From an uncultured Lachnospiraceae bacterium (GTDB lineage Bacteria > Bacillota > Clostridia > Lachnospirales > Lachnospiraceae): a stretch of 64,000 nucleotides of DNA. The notes under the pieces were generated by a model that had not been told where the DNA came from, made no database searches, and saw nothing but the letters and a program-made list of their open reading frames with translations. This document shows positions 9,003 through 17,762 of this stretch, one piece after another. Position numbers and translations under genes: made by a program. The stretch spans positions 16,417 to 80,416 of the forward strand of contig CAJTQG010000012.1 in assembly GCA_910578605.1 (NCBI GenBank), written 5' to 3'. How positions within the stretch are numbered: the stretch's first letter is position 1; every line of letters starts with the position of its first letter.

Positions 9003-9911
9003 TTATTCTTCCTCTTTCGTCAAATCTAAAAAATAATTTTCCAGTTCCTCTGTCTTTATGGTGAATTCCTCCACAAGACATCCTCCCATCACAAGCTCCC
9101 TGTTCAACCTTGCGGGCTGATCCAGCCATTCATAAACATAAATTGTCCTCTTATCTACCGCCTTGTAATGGGTTATGCCAATTTTATCCAAAGAGACACA
9201 AACATGGCCGCTGTCATGTGTTTTAATCTGGATATAATCACTGCACTTCTCCTCAAGCTCCTCCTTAGATAACTCCTGAATAAGCTTACCCTGATGAACA
9301 ATTCCATAGCGGTCTGCTATTTTAGATACCTCCTCCAAAATATGACTAGAAATCATAATAGTCATATTTTTTTGATTTTTTAACTGAAGGATAATCTGGC
9401 GCATTTTGGAAATCCCCTGAGGGTCTAGACCATTTGTCGGCTCATCTAAAATTAAAATATCTGGTTCTCCAACCAATGCCATTGCAATTCCCAGTCTTTG
9501 CTTCATACCAAGGGAGAAATTTTTCACCTTTTTCTTTCCCACATCAGATAAACCTACTAACTCCAAAAGTTCTTCTATATAGTTTTGTTTATAAATTCCC
9601 ATAAACGTACATTTACACTTTAGATTTTCATAAGCTGTCATCCCCGGATATAATCCCGGCGCCTCAATCAGACAACCAATTCTTCCCATATAAATCTTTG
9701 CCTGCTCTCCTGTATGACCAAACATACTGATTTCACCCTGTGTTGGAGCACTAAGACCGCAAAGAATTTTCATACAAGTTGTTTTACCTGCCCCGTTTCT
9801 GCCAATAAATCCATATATTTCACCTTTTTTAATGTGAAGATTCACATGGTCTAAAGCAAAATTTGCTCCATATTGCTTGCAAAGCTGATTTGTACAAATC
9901 GCATATTCCAT
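9003..9911 (-). CDS. ABC transporter ATP-binding protein (peptide-resistance type)
   Basis: 302 residues. Walker A is GRNGAGKTT (about 38-46), the signature is FSLGMKQRLGIA, Walker B is DILILDEPTNGLDPQG and the switch His lies in MISSHILEEV. The first ~215 residues form the nucleotide-binding domain; the last ~85 are the extra C-terminal region seen in BcrA/NukF-like ATPases. It is the first gene of a four-gene minus-strand set: ATPase, permease, response regulator, kinase. Export of, or protection against, an antimicrobial peptide is the likely role, inferred from family and context. Confidence 0.92.
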   Translation of the reverse strand: MEYAICTNQLCKQYGANFALDHVNLHIKKGEIYGFIGRNGAGKTTCMKILCGLSAPTQGEISMFGHTGEQAKIYMGRIGCLIEAPGLYPGMTAYENLKCKCTFMGIYKQNYIEELLELVGLSDVGKKKVKNFSLGMKQRLGIAMALVGEPDILILDEPTNGLDPQGISKMRQIILQLKNQKNMTIMISSHILEEVSKIADRYGIVHQGKLIQELSKEELEEKCSDYIQIKTHDSGHVCVSLDKIGITHYKAVDKRTIYVYEWLDQPARLNRELVMGGCLVEEFTIKTEELENYFLDLTKEEE

Positions 9912-10048
9912 AATCTGTCCCTTCTTTCTTTTTAAATAAATCTTTTTATGTAAGATTTTTTCAATCTCTTCATCTTTTGTTTCATGTTGATTGTTTTTTC
10001 TCTGGATTCTATTATAAGGGATAAATACAAAGAAACAGAAAAGAAAAG

Positions 10049-10077
10049 TTTAAGAAATGTTAAAGATATATTATAAT
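10049..10077 (+). promoter_or_regulatory. Probable glpK promoter
   Basis: The -10 hexamer TATAAT is at 10072-10077 with a weak -35 (TTTAAG, 10049-10054) at 17-bp spacing. It lies 39 bp ahead of the glpK start. The shared gap with the divergent ABC operon also contains a 7-bp hairpin (9938-9958) near the ABC ATPase start. Confidence 0.55.
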
Positions 10078-10115
10078 GAGGATACAAAAGTTAAAAAATG
10101 AAACGGAGGTTACAT

Positions 10116-11600
10116 ATGAAGGAATATTTAATGGCATTAGACCAGGGAACTACTAGCTCCCGCTGTATTATTTTCAGCAGAGACGGAAGAATTATATCCT
10201 CAGCCCAGAAGGAATTTACTCAGTATTTCCCTCAATCGGGCTGGGTGGAGCATGACGCCAACGAAATCTGGGCATCTCAGCGGGGCGTTATGGCGGAGGC
10301 TATGGCAAAAATCTCCATTGAGGCGGAAGAGATTAGCGCTTTGGGCATCACAAACCAGCGGGAAACCACCATTGTGTGGGACAAAAAAACAGGGGAACCT
10401 ATATGTCCTGCCATTGTATGGCAATGCCGGAGAACTGCCGATTATGTAGAAAGCTTAAAGTCAGAAGGCTTTGACAAGATTATTCGCCAAAAGACCGGCT
10501 TAATCGCTGACCCCTATTTCAGTGCCACAAAGCTAAAATGGATTCTAGACAACATAAAGGGCGCTAAAACCCGAGCAAAAAACGGTGAGCTTCTCTTTGG
10601 AACAGTGGACACTTGGCTGATTTACAAGCTTACAAAAGGTGAGGTTTTCGCCACCGATGTCACCAATGCCGCCAGAACCATGCTTTTTAATATACATAAT
10701 TTATGTTGGGATAAAGAACTGTTAGACAAATTTGACATTCCTGCCTGTATGCTGCCTGAAGTAAAATCCTCCAGTGAAATATATGGAATGTGTCATCCTT
10801 CCATTCTCGGGGGAGAAGTACCTATCACCGGAGTAGCGGGAGATCAGCAGGCTGCCCTTTTTGGACAGTGCTGTTTTGAGGCGGGCATGAGCAAAAACAC
10901 ATACGGAACCGGCTGTTTTTTGCTGATGAATACAGGAGAGAGAGCCGTCACCTCCAAAAATGGACTGCTCACTACTATCGCCATAGGACGAGGGGGAAAA
11001 GTCCAGTACGCTCTAGAGGGCAGTGTCTTTATGGCAGGCGCCGCCATCAAATGGCTTCGGGATGAACTGAAGCTGATTGAACATGCAGAGGATACCCAAA
11101 GTCTTGCCATGTCTGTTCCCGACAGCAATGGGGTTTATGTAGTGCCTGCCTTTACCGGACTAGGAGCGCCATACTGGGATGCCTATGCCAGAGGAGCTGT
11201 ATTTGGCCTGTCGAGAGGTACAACCCGGGCCCATTTCGTTCGCGCCACCCTGGAATCTCTAGCCTACCAGTCATTGGATGTGATACGAGCTATGGAGGAA
11301 GATTCCGGTATACCGGTCAGCTCACTGCGGGTGGACGGCGGCGCCAGCGCCAACGATTTTCTCCTGCAATTTCAGGCAGACATATTAGGGGGGGAGATTA
11401 TTCGCCCTAAGATTTCCGAAACCACCGCCCTAGGCGCTGCTTACCTTGCCGGCCTGGCTGTTGGATATTATAAAGATGTCTCACAAATCCAAACAAACTG
11501 GCAGATAGACCATTGCTTTTTCCCAGAGCTTGCAAAAGGTAAGTGCCGCCGACTCTATGAAGGCTGGAAGAACAGCGTTGGCAGAATTCTCACACGTTAA
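10116..11600 (+). CDS. glpK: Glycerol kinase
   Basis: Phosphorylates glycerol to glycerol 3-phosphate with ATP in the cytosol. The start at 10116 is chosen because GGAGGT lies 5 nt upstream; an ATG six codons earlier would bury that site. The 494-residue length matches the family. Motifs include the N-terminal DQGTTSSR phosphate-binding loop, RRTADYVE, GVAGDQQAALFGQ and the C-terminal GGASANDFLLQFQADILG with AYLAGLAVG, all typical of FGGY-family GlpK. No glpF or glpD is nearby; the gene stands alone, convergent with a MATE gene 17 bp away. Confidence 0.97.
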   Translation: MKEYLMALDQGTTSSRCIIFSRDGRIISSAQKEFTQYFPQSGWVEHDANEIWASQRGVMAEAMAKISIEAEEISALGITNQRETTIVWDKKTGEPICPAIVWQCRRTADYVESLKSEGFDKIIRQKTGLIADPYFSATKLKWILDNIKGAKTRAKNGELLFGTVDTWLIYKLTKGEVFATDVTNAARTMLFNIHNLCWDKELLDKFDIPACMLPEVKSSSEIYGMCHPSILGGEVPITGVAGDQQAALFGQCCFEAGMSKNTYGTGCFLLMNTGERAVTSKNGLLTTIAIGRGGKVQYALEGSVFMAGAAIKWLRDELKLIEHAEDTQSLAMSVPDSNGVYVVPAFTGLGAPYWDAYARGAVFGLSRGTTRAHFVRATLESLAYQSLDVIRAMEEDSGIPVSSLRVDGGASANDFLLQFQADILGGEIIRPKISETTALGAAYLAGLAVGYYKDVSQIQTNWQIDHCFFPELAKGKCRRLYEGWKNSVGRILTR

Positions 11601-11617
11601 CAGCATGATTTATCATC

Positions 11618-12931
11618 TTAAGCTATTTCCTCCACACCAGACTTTCTTTTCAAGCCCACTTGCATAATAATTGCAAGAACCATGACAACAGCCTCTGTCA
11701 TCGGCATAGTAAGCCAGATTCCTGTCAGTCCCAGCAGACTTGACAGAAGAAATGCCAGTGGTATAACAAAAACAATGCCTCGAAGCATAGTGATAACAAA
11801 AGCAAACTGTGGTCTTGCCATTGCGCTGAAAAAAGCGGCAGTAATAATATTAATTCCGCCAAACAGAAAAGAGGCAAAATAAATTTCCATGCCCCTTTTG
11901 GCAATTTCTGCCAGAAGGGGAGACTTTTCTTTATTGAACACCGCTATAATCGGATTGGATGCCAAAAATAAAATTACATAAGAAAACACTGCAAAACAGA
12001 CAGCGGTAATCATGGCATAGCGCAGCACCTGAAATGACGCTCTCTTATCACCTTTTCCATAGCTGTGGCTTACAAGAGGCTGCATTCCCTGGGAAATACC
12101 AGTATAAATAGCATTTAACACCATAGCTATATTGGCCACCACCCCATACGCTGCCACTCCTATATTTCCCTGTATATTCAAAATCAACAGGTTAAACACA
12201 AGCATGACAATACCGGAGGATATCTCCACAAGCAAGGATGTACTGCCCAGAGCACAGACATCCTTCCATGGCTTTAATCTTGGTTTTAACAGACTAAAAT
12301 GAAAGTGGTTCTTTTTTCGAAATATATGGACAGACAAAATGCAAATGCTCACAATAGGGGAAGCTGCCGTTGCCATGGCGGCACCTTGTATTCCTAAATG
12401 CAGTGGAAAAACTAAAATATAATCAAATACAATATTAAAAAAACTTCCTGCCAGCATTGCCGTCATAGAAAGGGCCGGGGAACCGTCATTTCTCACAAAG
12501 CAATTCAGCAGATTATTGCACATGAAAAATGGTGTAAATACCATCAATATTCTAAGATAATCTGTGGTCATTTTCTTTGTTGCACTGTCAGCACCCAGCC
12601 ACAAAGCAATGCTTGGCGCAAAAAACACAGCGCCCACAACAAACAGCACTGAGAGAATGCAGAGCAGATAAAAGGTATGCGCAAATATCTCCCTGCGTTC
12701 CTGCTTCTCTCCTTTTCCTCCTGCAATGGCAAAGCGGGTAGCCCCTCCCATACCAAGCATCAGCCCCAATCCGTTTATTAAATTAAATACAGGAATGGCC
12801 AAGTTGAGAGCTGTCAAACCATCTGCGCCCACTCCCTGGGCAATAAAAAAGGTATCTGCCAATATATAGCAGGAGATGCCTACCATCCCCAGAACATTGG
12901 CAGATACATATCGAAAATATTGTTTTATCAT
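11618..12931 (-). CDS. MATE family efflux transporter (second copy)
   Basis: A 437-residue polytopic protein with about 12 hydrophobic helices. The N-terminal region (ISCYILADTFFIAQGVGADG) and the LGMGGATRFAIA segment match MATE proteins. It is only distantly similar to the MATE protein at 2466-3806 and is probably of a different subfamily. It is convergent with glpK and stands alone. The start has an AAAGGA site at rather long spacing (about 12 nt). The substrate is unknown. Confidence 0.88.
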   Translation of the reverse strand: MIKQYFRYVSANVLGMVGISCYILADTFFIAQGVGADGLTALNLAIPVFNLINGLGLMLGMGGATRFAIAGGKGEKQERREIFAHTFYLLCILSVLFVVGAVFFAPSIALWLGADSATKKMTTDYLRILMVFTPFFMCNNLLNCFVRNDGSPALSMTAMLAGSFFNIVFDYILVFPLHLGIQGAAMATAASPIVSICILSVHIFRKKNHFHFSLLKPRLKPWKDVCALGSTSLLVEISSGIVMLVFNLLILNIQGNIGVAAYGVVANIAMVLNAIYTGISQGMQPLVSHSYGKGDKRASFQVLRYAMITAVCFAVFSYVILFLASNPIIAVFNKEKSPLLAEIAKRGMEIYFASFLFGGINIITAAFFSAMARPQFAFVITMLRGIVFVIPLAFLLSSLLGLTGIWLTMPMTEAVVMVLAIIMQVGLKRKSGVEEIA

Positions 12932-13019
12932 CTTTGTTCTATATCCTTTCCCTTAAAGCTGTCACACTAAGTGGTTTGATGACAAACCATTTTCTTACCA
13001 TGGCAGCCCTTTCCCTCTG

Positions 13020-15143
13020 CTAACCTCTTGCCGTCCGCTCCATAGCCTCATCTATTTCTAATGGCTGATTGAAAATATGAATATCCGCAATAGCACCCTC
13101 AAAGCTCTTTGTAAATATATCACCGCCAAATACCATTTGTCTTATCTCTCCAATATCAAAGCAATCATCCTTTATTCCATTTGGCTTTCCGTCCACATAA
13201 TGGGCAATCATTCGCAAATTTTTCTGGTAAATCAGTACCACATGATGCCAGCTGCCTCTTTCCATAGCACTCTCCCAAATGGTATCCCGCCATTCTGTTT
13301 CCCTTCGGTTATCTTTCAGTCGATACATACTCTTGCCGTCTGCTGTCATTGGAATTTCCGCCATAAACCCATGTTCTGCACTAACATAGAAAGAACTCAC
13401 CCACGGTCTTGGATTGTCATCCTTTATCCAATAAGACACCGTATAGCCAGACATCTGCTCTGGCAGTTTAGGAACAATCAATGTATTCTCCCCAATATCA
13501 CCGCCTTTCAGCTTCACTCCCTGACTTCCCTCCCACGGTCCCTCCTCATACTCCAGCTGTTCCCCCTGAAATATCATCTCAAGCTCCTTTGTACCTTCCT
13601 TCAAAGTACCATCCAAGGAAAAATAAAATGTTTCCAAAGGTATTCTTTTATTAACTAGTTTTTCTCCCCAAGAGCTTCTATGCTGCCACTCTGGATTCTC
13701 TTTTTGTTTTTCCCTCACCTTAACATACATTTTCCTTACCGCTTCAAAGGAAAGAGCCTGATCAAAAATACTCAAATCTGACACACATCCCTCAAAACCT
13801 TTGGCATAGATATCTCCCCCAAGCATAATATTTCTAGGGCTCACTAAATTAAATACATCATTCATCAGCCCTGTTCTCTCACCATTTATGTATACACTAG
13901 ACACATGGTCTGCACTGTTGTAGCAGGCTGTCACCATCACCCACTCACCTGATGTTATCATTTGATTTCCCACATCATACCATCCATCATGGTCCCCTGA
14001 ATCTTTAATTCTAAAATTCAGCTTCATATCCCAGCCTCTTGGCATAATACTGCAAAAACCATTTTCATAGCCCACATAATATGCTCCAGTCCAAAGTCTG
14101 GCATACTCCTCCTTTATCCAAAGGTTAATGGAAAAGCTGTCATTTTTCAAGAGCGCCACCGGCAGTTCCACACTGTCATGCATTGGCTCGCCGCCGCCGA
14201 AATGCAGCCCCCACATCCCTTTGGCTGGTCCATCACAGAACGTAATATTATCACCTAACACAAGTCCCTCATAGGTACCTGTGTCATCTTTCAAATCCCC
14301 GTTAAATCCAAAATGTACTTCATTAATTTCCGTCTCCAAATGCGCCTCCAAATAGGTATGATACTCCTCCTGGGGCAACGGTCTTGCATACAGAAACCCC
14401 TGAAACATATCACAGCCAAGAAGACTTAAAAATCTACTCTGTTCCTCCGTCTCTACCCCCTCGCACACTACATCCATATGTAATTTTTTTGCCATCTCAA
14501 TCACACAAGATAAAATCGTTTTCTCATTTTCATCTAAATGTTCATTCTTTAGAAATACCTTATCTACCTTGAGGGTATCAATTGGTAAGTCTGTCAGCAA
14601 ATTCAAGGAAGAATATCCCGAGCCAAAATCATCCATAGATATTCTTCCCCCCTTTTCCCGAAATTCCTTCACTACAGACACAATTTTATCAATATTTTGC
14701 ACGTACATACTCTCCGTCAATTCAAATTCCGTAAATTGGGGAAGCACATGATATTTTTTAAATAATTCCTTTACATAAGAGTAAATTCTCCCATCCTCTA
14801 GATGTGCTCTTGATACATTCATGGAAACCGGAACAATGGGCTTTCCTGCCCTCACTCTGTCCTGCAACGTTTTAAACACTTGCTCATATACAAAAAAATC
14901 CAACTCAACAATACTTCCATTTTCTTCAAGAGCCGGAATAAACATATCCGGATAAATAAAAGAGCCATCCGGCTTCTGCCAGCGAACCAGCGCCTCCGCA
15001 CCTACTACCCTGGTAGAGCCGGCTTCAATCTTAGGCTGATAGAATACTTTAATCTCACCATTGCTCAGTGCTCTGTTGAGTGAGCGCCTAACACTGTATT
15101 TTTGATATTCAGATTTTAAAAAATTTATCACACCCATACGCAC
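13020..15143 (-). CDS. EAL-domain c-di-GMP phosphodiesterase with two LamG-like domains
   Basis: A 707-residue protein with no signal peptide or membrane helix. Residues ~25-265 form an EAL domain that hydrolyses cyclic di-GMP. The signature residues all appear present: E50 (in EAL), N109, E144, D171-D172, K192, E228 and Q248. Residues ~275-480 and ~510-705 are two similar modules. Each ends in a strand set such as NIMLGGDIYAKGFEGCVSDL or MVFGGDIFTKSFEGAIADI, typical of LamG/concanavalin-A-like lectin folds (LamG_3 type). Such domains are normally extracellular, so their fusion to a cytosolic enzyme is odd. A GTG start with GGAGG 6 nt upstream is favoured over the ATG two codons later. The gene stands alone between a MATE and an M50 gene. 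Confidence 0.9.
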   Translation of the reverse strand: MRMGVINFLKSEYQKYSVRRSLNRALSNGEIKVFYQPKIEAGSTRVVGAEALVRWQKPDGSFIYPDMFIPALEENGSIVELDFFVYEQVFKTLQDRVRAGKPIVPVSMNVSRAHLEDGRIYSYVKELFKKYHVLPQFTEFELTESMYVQNIDKIVSVVKEFREKGGRISMDDFGSGYSSLNLLTDLPIDTLKVDKVFLKNEHLDENEKTILSCVIEMAKKLHMDVVCEGVETEEQSRFLSLLGCDMFQGFLYARPLPQEEYHTYLEAHLETEINEVHFGFNGDLKDDTGTYEGLVLGDNITFCDGPAKGMWGLHFGGGEPMHDSVELPVALLKNDSFSINLWIKEEYARLWTGAYYVGYENGFCSIMPRGWDMKLNFRIKDSGDHDGWYDVGNQMITSGEWVMVTACYNSADHVSSVYINGERTGLMNDVFNLVSPRNIMLGGDIYAKGFEGCVSDLSIFDQALSFEAVRKMYVKVREKQKENPEWQHRSSWGEKLVNKRIPLETFYFSLDGTLKEGTKELEMIFQGEQLEYEEGPWEGSQGVKLKGGDIGENTLIVPKLPEQMSGYTVSYWIKDDNPRPWVSSFYVSAEHGFMAEIPMTADGKSMYRLKDNRRETEWRDTIWESAMERGSWHHVVLIYQKNLRMIAHYVDGKPNGIKDDCFDIGEIRQMVFGGDIFTKSFEGAIADIHIFNQPLEIDEAMERTARG

Positions 15144-15289
15144 ACTATACCTCCATATTACTCTATTGTTGATAGTGGTGCCTGCTCAAGCAAGCATGCT
15201 TCTCATTTATCATTAATAATAAGTATATCATTTTTTTATAGATAAATAAATCCTATTTTATGATAAGAATACCTGGCCCACTGCAAATC

Positions 15290-16555
15290 TTAATTTGTAC
15301 CAGCGCATACATCCACCAGCTCCATCAATTCCCTCTCACTTTCTATCTCCCCTAAAATCGGATGCTTATCCGCCATCTTTTCAAATGCTTTTTTATATTT
15401 TCCCCCCTGCTCCTCACTGCCTGAAAGCAGCTTTGCATAGGCATATTGAAATCGTATTACACAGGGCTCATTGGCGGCTATTTTCAGCAATTTTTGAAAC
15501 TCTGCTTTTTCATATTCCTGCCGAATCTCTCCCCCGTCAGTCTCCCTTTTTTCACTGAAAGTGTTTTCTGAAAGTTGAGAAGCCTCCTCCTTTGCTCCTG
15601 CCGCCAGCTCCAGCAATTTACAAAAAAGCCAGTCTACCTTTACTATAAACTCTACCACTGGTACCAGCCCATTTCCTTGTTCCAGCAGCTGCTCCGCCAT
15701 TTCCTTTGCTCTGGAAAAATTTTTGGCATCTATCTCCCTGCTGACACACATAGCGCCAATAGTAGCATTTAAGCTATTTTGCATCTGTGCCTCCTGGGGC
15801 ATTTCAAACCACTTTGAGGGCAAATCCTTCAATCGGACTCCCTGTGTAATTTGTTCATTTATTTTAAGCTGCAGCCAGCAGGCATATTTTGCTTCTTTAT
15901 TTTTTCTCATATCCCAGGCATTATAACCGTCATTGTTCACTGCACCTGTATGCATAGGCACTGCATTCATCACAGCATAACCAATGCCGATTACTCCCAT
16001 ACACATAAAGAAAATTCCTAGATAATCATGCCCCAACTGTATTGCTCTTTCCCTGCAAGGCAAAAACACAAGAGCACTTGCCAGGTTCATAATACTTCCG
16101 CCAAGATGATACAATACTGTAGGCTGACAATCTAAAGGCTTATCCGGAGGAACCATAAGACACTGCCCCGCAGTTCCCATTAGTGAATATTTCTTCCATT
16201 GCAGCTTTCCGTTGATTTTTACAAGCATTATGTTGCCGATTCGAAAGGAGGAAAAATGATACCCTGTGAGTAATCCGAAAAGCAAATGTCCGCTTTCATG
16301 TATAATAATCTGCAAAAACATGGCAATATACACAAAAACCAGAACAGCACTAATAATCAAGAGAACGACTCCAATCCCTCCTGACTTTTCTTTTATCAGC
16401 TCATCCACGCCCCACACTCCAAAAAAGCCGCAGAAACCTCCCATTACCAGGCACATTATCATCATAATTACATTGCCCTTTTTTAATCTGTTTCCCTTTT
16501 CTTTTTCGTCACAATTCGAATGCTTCTTTTTATGCTTCTTTTTTATTTCTTCCAT
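15290..16555 (-). CDS. M50 family (site-2-protease-like) membrane metalloprotease
   Basis: 421 residues from the ATG at 16553-16555, which has GGAGG 7 nt upstream; a longer start 16 codons earlier lacks this. The N-terminus is Lys/His-rich and cytosolic. Membrane helices lie at about 28-48 and 60-82, with the zinc motif H86-E-S-G-H90 at the end of a helix. The third ligand is probably D209 in NNDGYN, where the family usually has NxxPxxxxDG. The C-terminal ~200 residues are soluble and helical and could be TPR-like. M50 enzymes cleave membrane proteins such as anti-sigma factors; the substrate here is unknown. Confidence 0.82.
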   Translation of the reverse strand: MEEIKKKHKKKHSNCDEKEKGNRLKKGNVIMMIMCLVMGGFCGFFGVWGVDELIKEKSGGIGVVLLIISAVLVFVYIAMFLQIIIHESGHLLFGLLTGYHFSSFRIGNIMLVKINGKLQWKKYSLMGTAGQCLMVPPDKPLDCQPTVLYHLGGSIMNLASALVFLPCRERAIQLGHDYLGIFFMCMGVIGIGYAVMNAVPMHTGAVNNDGYNAWDMRKNKEAKYACWLQLKINEQITQGVRLKDLPSKWFEMPQEAQMQNSLNATIGAMCVSREIDAKNFSRAKEMAEQLLEQGNGLVPVVEFIVKVDWLFCKLLELAAGAKEEASQLSENTFSEKRETDGGEIRQEYEKAEFQKLLKIAANEPCVIRFQYAYAKLLSGSEEQGGKYKKAFEKMADKHPILGEIESERELMELVDVCAGTN

Positions 16556-16738
16556 TGGTATCCTCCACTTTAAACTATTAAAATAAAAAAACTCTTTTTT
16601 CATTGTTCATTCATCTCATGGCTTTCAATAACAATATAACTTTTTATATGGGCTTGCACATTCCATATGTTATATGTTATCATTTATGAATGTTTCAATA
16701 AAAATGATAAAGAATGATAAGAAAGAAGGTAAACATTT

Positions 16739-17080
16739 ATGCCATTTATTGATTCTAAAGTAACTATATCCCTTGCCCCAGAGCAAAAAGACGAGCTTAA
16801 AATACAATTAGGCAGAGCCATCTCCCTCCTAGGTAAACCTGAGAGCTTTTTGATGATTGGCTTTGATGATAATTACGACTTATATATGGGCGGTACAAAG
16901 CTAGATATGGGAGCCTATATAGCTGTCAGTATGTTTGGAAATTCTTCTTCCTCCGCATACGAAAATATGACGGCAGAGCTGTGCCGAATATTCGAGGATG
17001 TGCTGAATATTCCTCCTAAAAATATTTATATTACCTATTCTCCTATTGAACATTGGGGATGGAGCGGACATAATCTATAA
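16739..17080 (+). CDS. MIF-like tautomerase
   Basis: 113 residues, the length of macrophage migration inhibitory factor proteins. It begins Met-Pro-Phe, giving the catalytic N-terminal Pro after Met removal. The middle segment (SFLMIGFDDNYDLYMGG) and the end (PKNIYITYSPIEHWGWSG) align with the MIF family pattern YIAVHV...MAFGG and RVYINY...VGWN. A GAAGGT site precedes the ATG. The family has phenylpyruvate/dopachrome tautomerase activity in vitro; the bacterial role is generally unknown. It is a monocistronic gene between an M50 protease and a DtxR-like regulator. Confidence 0.88.
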   Translation: MPFIDSKVTISLAPEQKDELKIQLGRAISLLGKPESFLMIGFDDNYDLYMGGTKLDMGAYIAVSMFGNSSSSAYENMTAELCRIFEDVLNIPPKNIYITYSPIEHWGWSGHNL

Positions 17081-17110
17081 TGCCATTGTCCAATCCTTAT
17101 CCTGTTTTGA

Positions 17111-17173
17111 TTCCTGCCTATAAATGTATTTCTCTTGGCTCATTGTTCAAAGAATTACATCTGTAGGCAGGAA
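17111..17173 (+). other. Long imperfect hairpin in the MIF-DtxR gap
   Basis: A perfect 10-bp outer stem (TTCCTGCCTA at 17111-17120 with 17164-17173) encloses about 43 nt in which a further short pairing (ATGTA...TTACAT) is possible. There is no T run after it, so a terminator is unlikely. It could be an mRNA leader or small RNA structure. No known riboswitch motif was recognised. Confidence 0.35.
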
Positions 17174-17280
17174 CCAGGGAGACCAGCTTCCAGCTTCATT
17201 CTTATACAAATATCCTTATACGTCTTAAGCTATTATAGAGTCTTTTATATAAACCGTCAATGAATTTACAAATTTGTCGG

Positions 17281-17310
17281 TTGCGAAATATATTGACATC
17301 TGATATATTT
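17281..17310 (+). promoter_or_regulatory. Probable promoter and operator of the DtxR-like gene
   Basis: TTGCGA (17281-17286) and TATATT (17304-17309) are 17 bp apart, a plausible -35/-10 pair. A perfect inverted repeat, AAATATAT / ATATATTT with a 9-nt centre (17286-17310), covers the spacer and -10. This position suits repressor binding; autoregulation by the DtxR-like protein is an inference. Confidence 0.5.
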
Positions 17311-17370
17311 ACATTGCAGAAGATATTCGTTAAATACGACAAAATATATAAAAAAGAGTGAGGTATTGTT

Positions 17371-17733
17371 ATGTCACATACAAATGAATCTGCTGAAAAT
17401 TATCTGGAAACTATTTTAATATTGAGCAAAAAACTTCCTGTTGTCCGTGGCGTTGATATTTCAAATGAATTAGGCTTCAAGAAATCAAGTGTGAGTATTG
17501 CCATGAAAAATCTTCGCCAAAAGCAGCATATTACTGTCACCGATGCCGGATATATCTATTTAACAGAATCCGGTTTAGAGATTGCAGAAATGATTTATGA
17601 GAGACACCAGTTTCTATCCTCCTGGCTTATGCGCTTAGGAGTTGATGAAAAAATTGCTACGGAGGATGCCTGCAGAATTGAACATGTCATCAGCAAGGAA
17701 AGCTTTGAAGCAATAAAAAAATATGTGAAATAA
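17371..17733 (+). CDS. DtxR/MntR family metal-dependent repressor
   Basis: 120 residues: an N-terminal winged helix-turn-helix (about 8-62, VRGVDISNELGFKKSSVSIAMKNL) followed by the dimerisation/metal-binding helix region (65-118) with DACRIEHVIS, the family's metal-ligand segment. The C-terminal SH3-like/FeoA domain of DtxR is absent, as in MntR-sized members. It would repress iron or manganese uptake genes when loaded with metal. No transporter is adjacent, so targets must lie elsewhere. Its stop codon lies inside a bidirectional terminator shared with the convergent glycosylase gene. Confidence 0.88.
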   Translation: MSHTNESAENYLETILILSKKLPVVRGVDISNELGFKKSSVSIAMKNLRQKQHITVTDAGYIYLTESGLEIAEMIYERHQFLSSWLMRLGVDEKIATEDACRIEHVISKESFEAIKKYVK

Positions 17734-17762
17734 ACAAACAGCAGTCTTTTTGTTTATTTCAC
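17725..17762. terminator. Bidirectional terminator containing both stop codons
   Basis: A perfect 14-bp stem (GTGAAATAAACAAA at 17725-17738, complement at 17749-17762) with a 10-nt loop. The stem includes the TAA of the DtxR-like gene (17731-17733) and the TAA of the opposing glycosylase gene (17754-17756). U-rich bases follow the stem in either direction only partly, but the position between convergent genes strongly supports termination. Confidence 0.7.

Noticed and set aside
12971..12989. Short 7-bp hairpin (TGGTTTG/CAAACCA) between the EAL and MATE genes
   Set aside because: Short stem and no T run on the minus strand; too weak to call as a terminator of the EAL gene.
15144..15289. Possible c-di-GMP riboswitch ahead of the EAL gene
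   Set aside because: I looked for the conserved GEMM-type core and did not find it; only an AAGCATGCTT palindrome is present.
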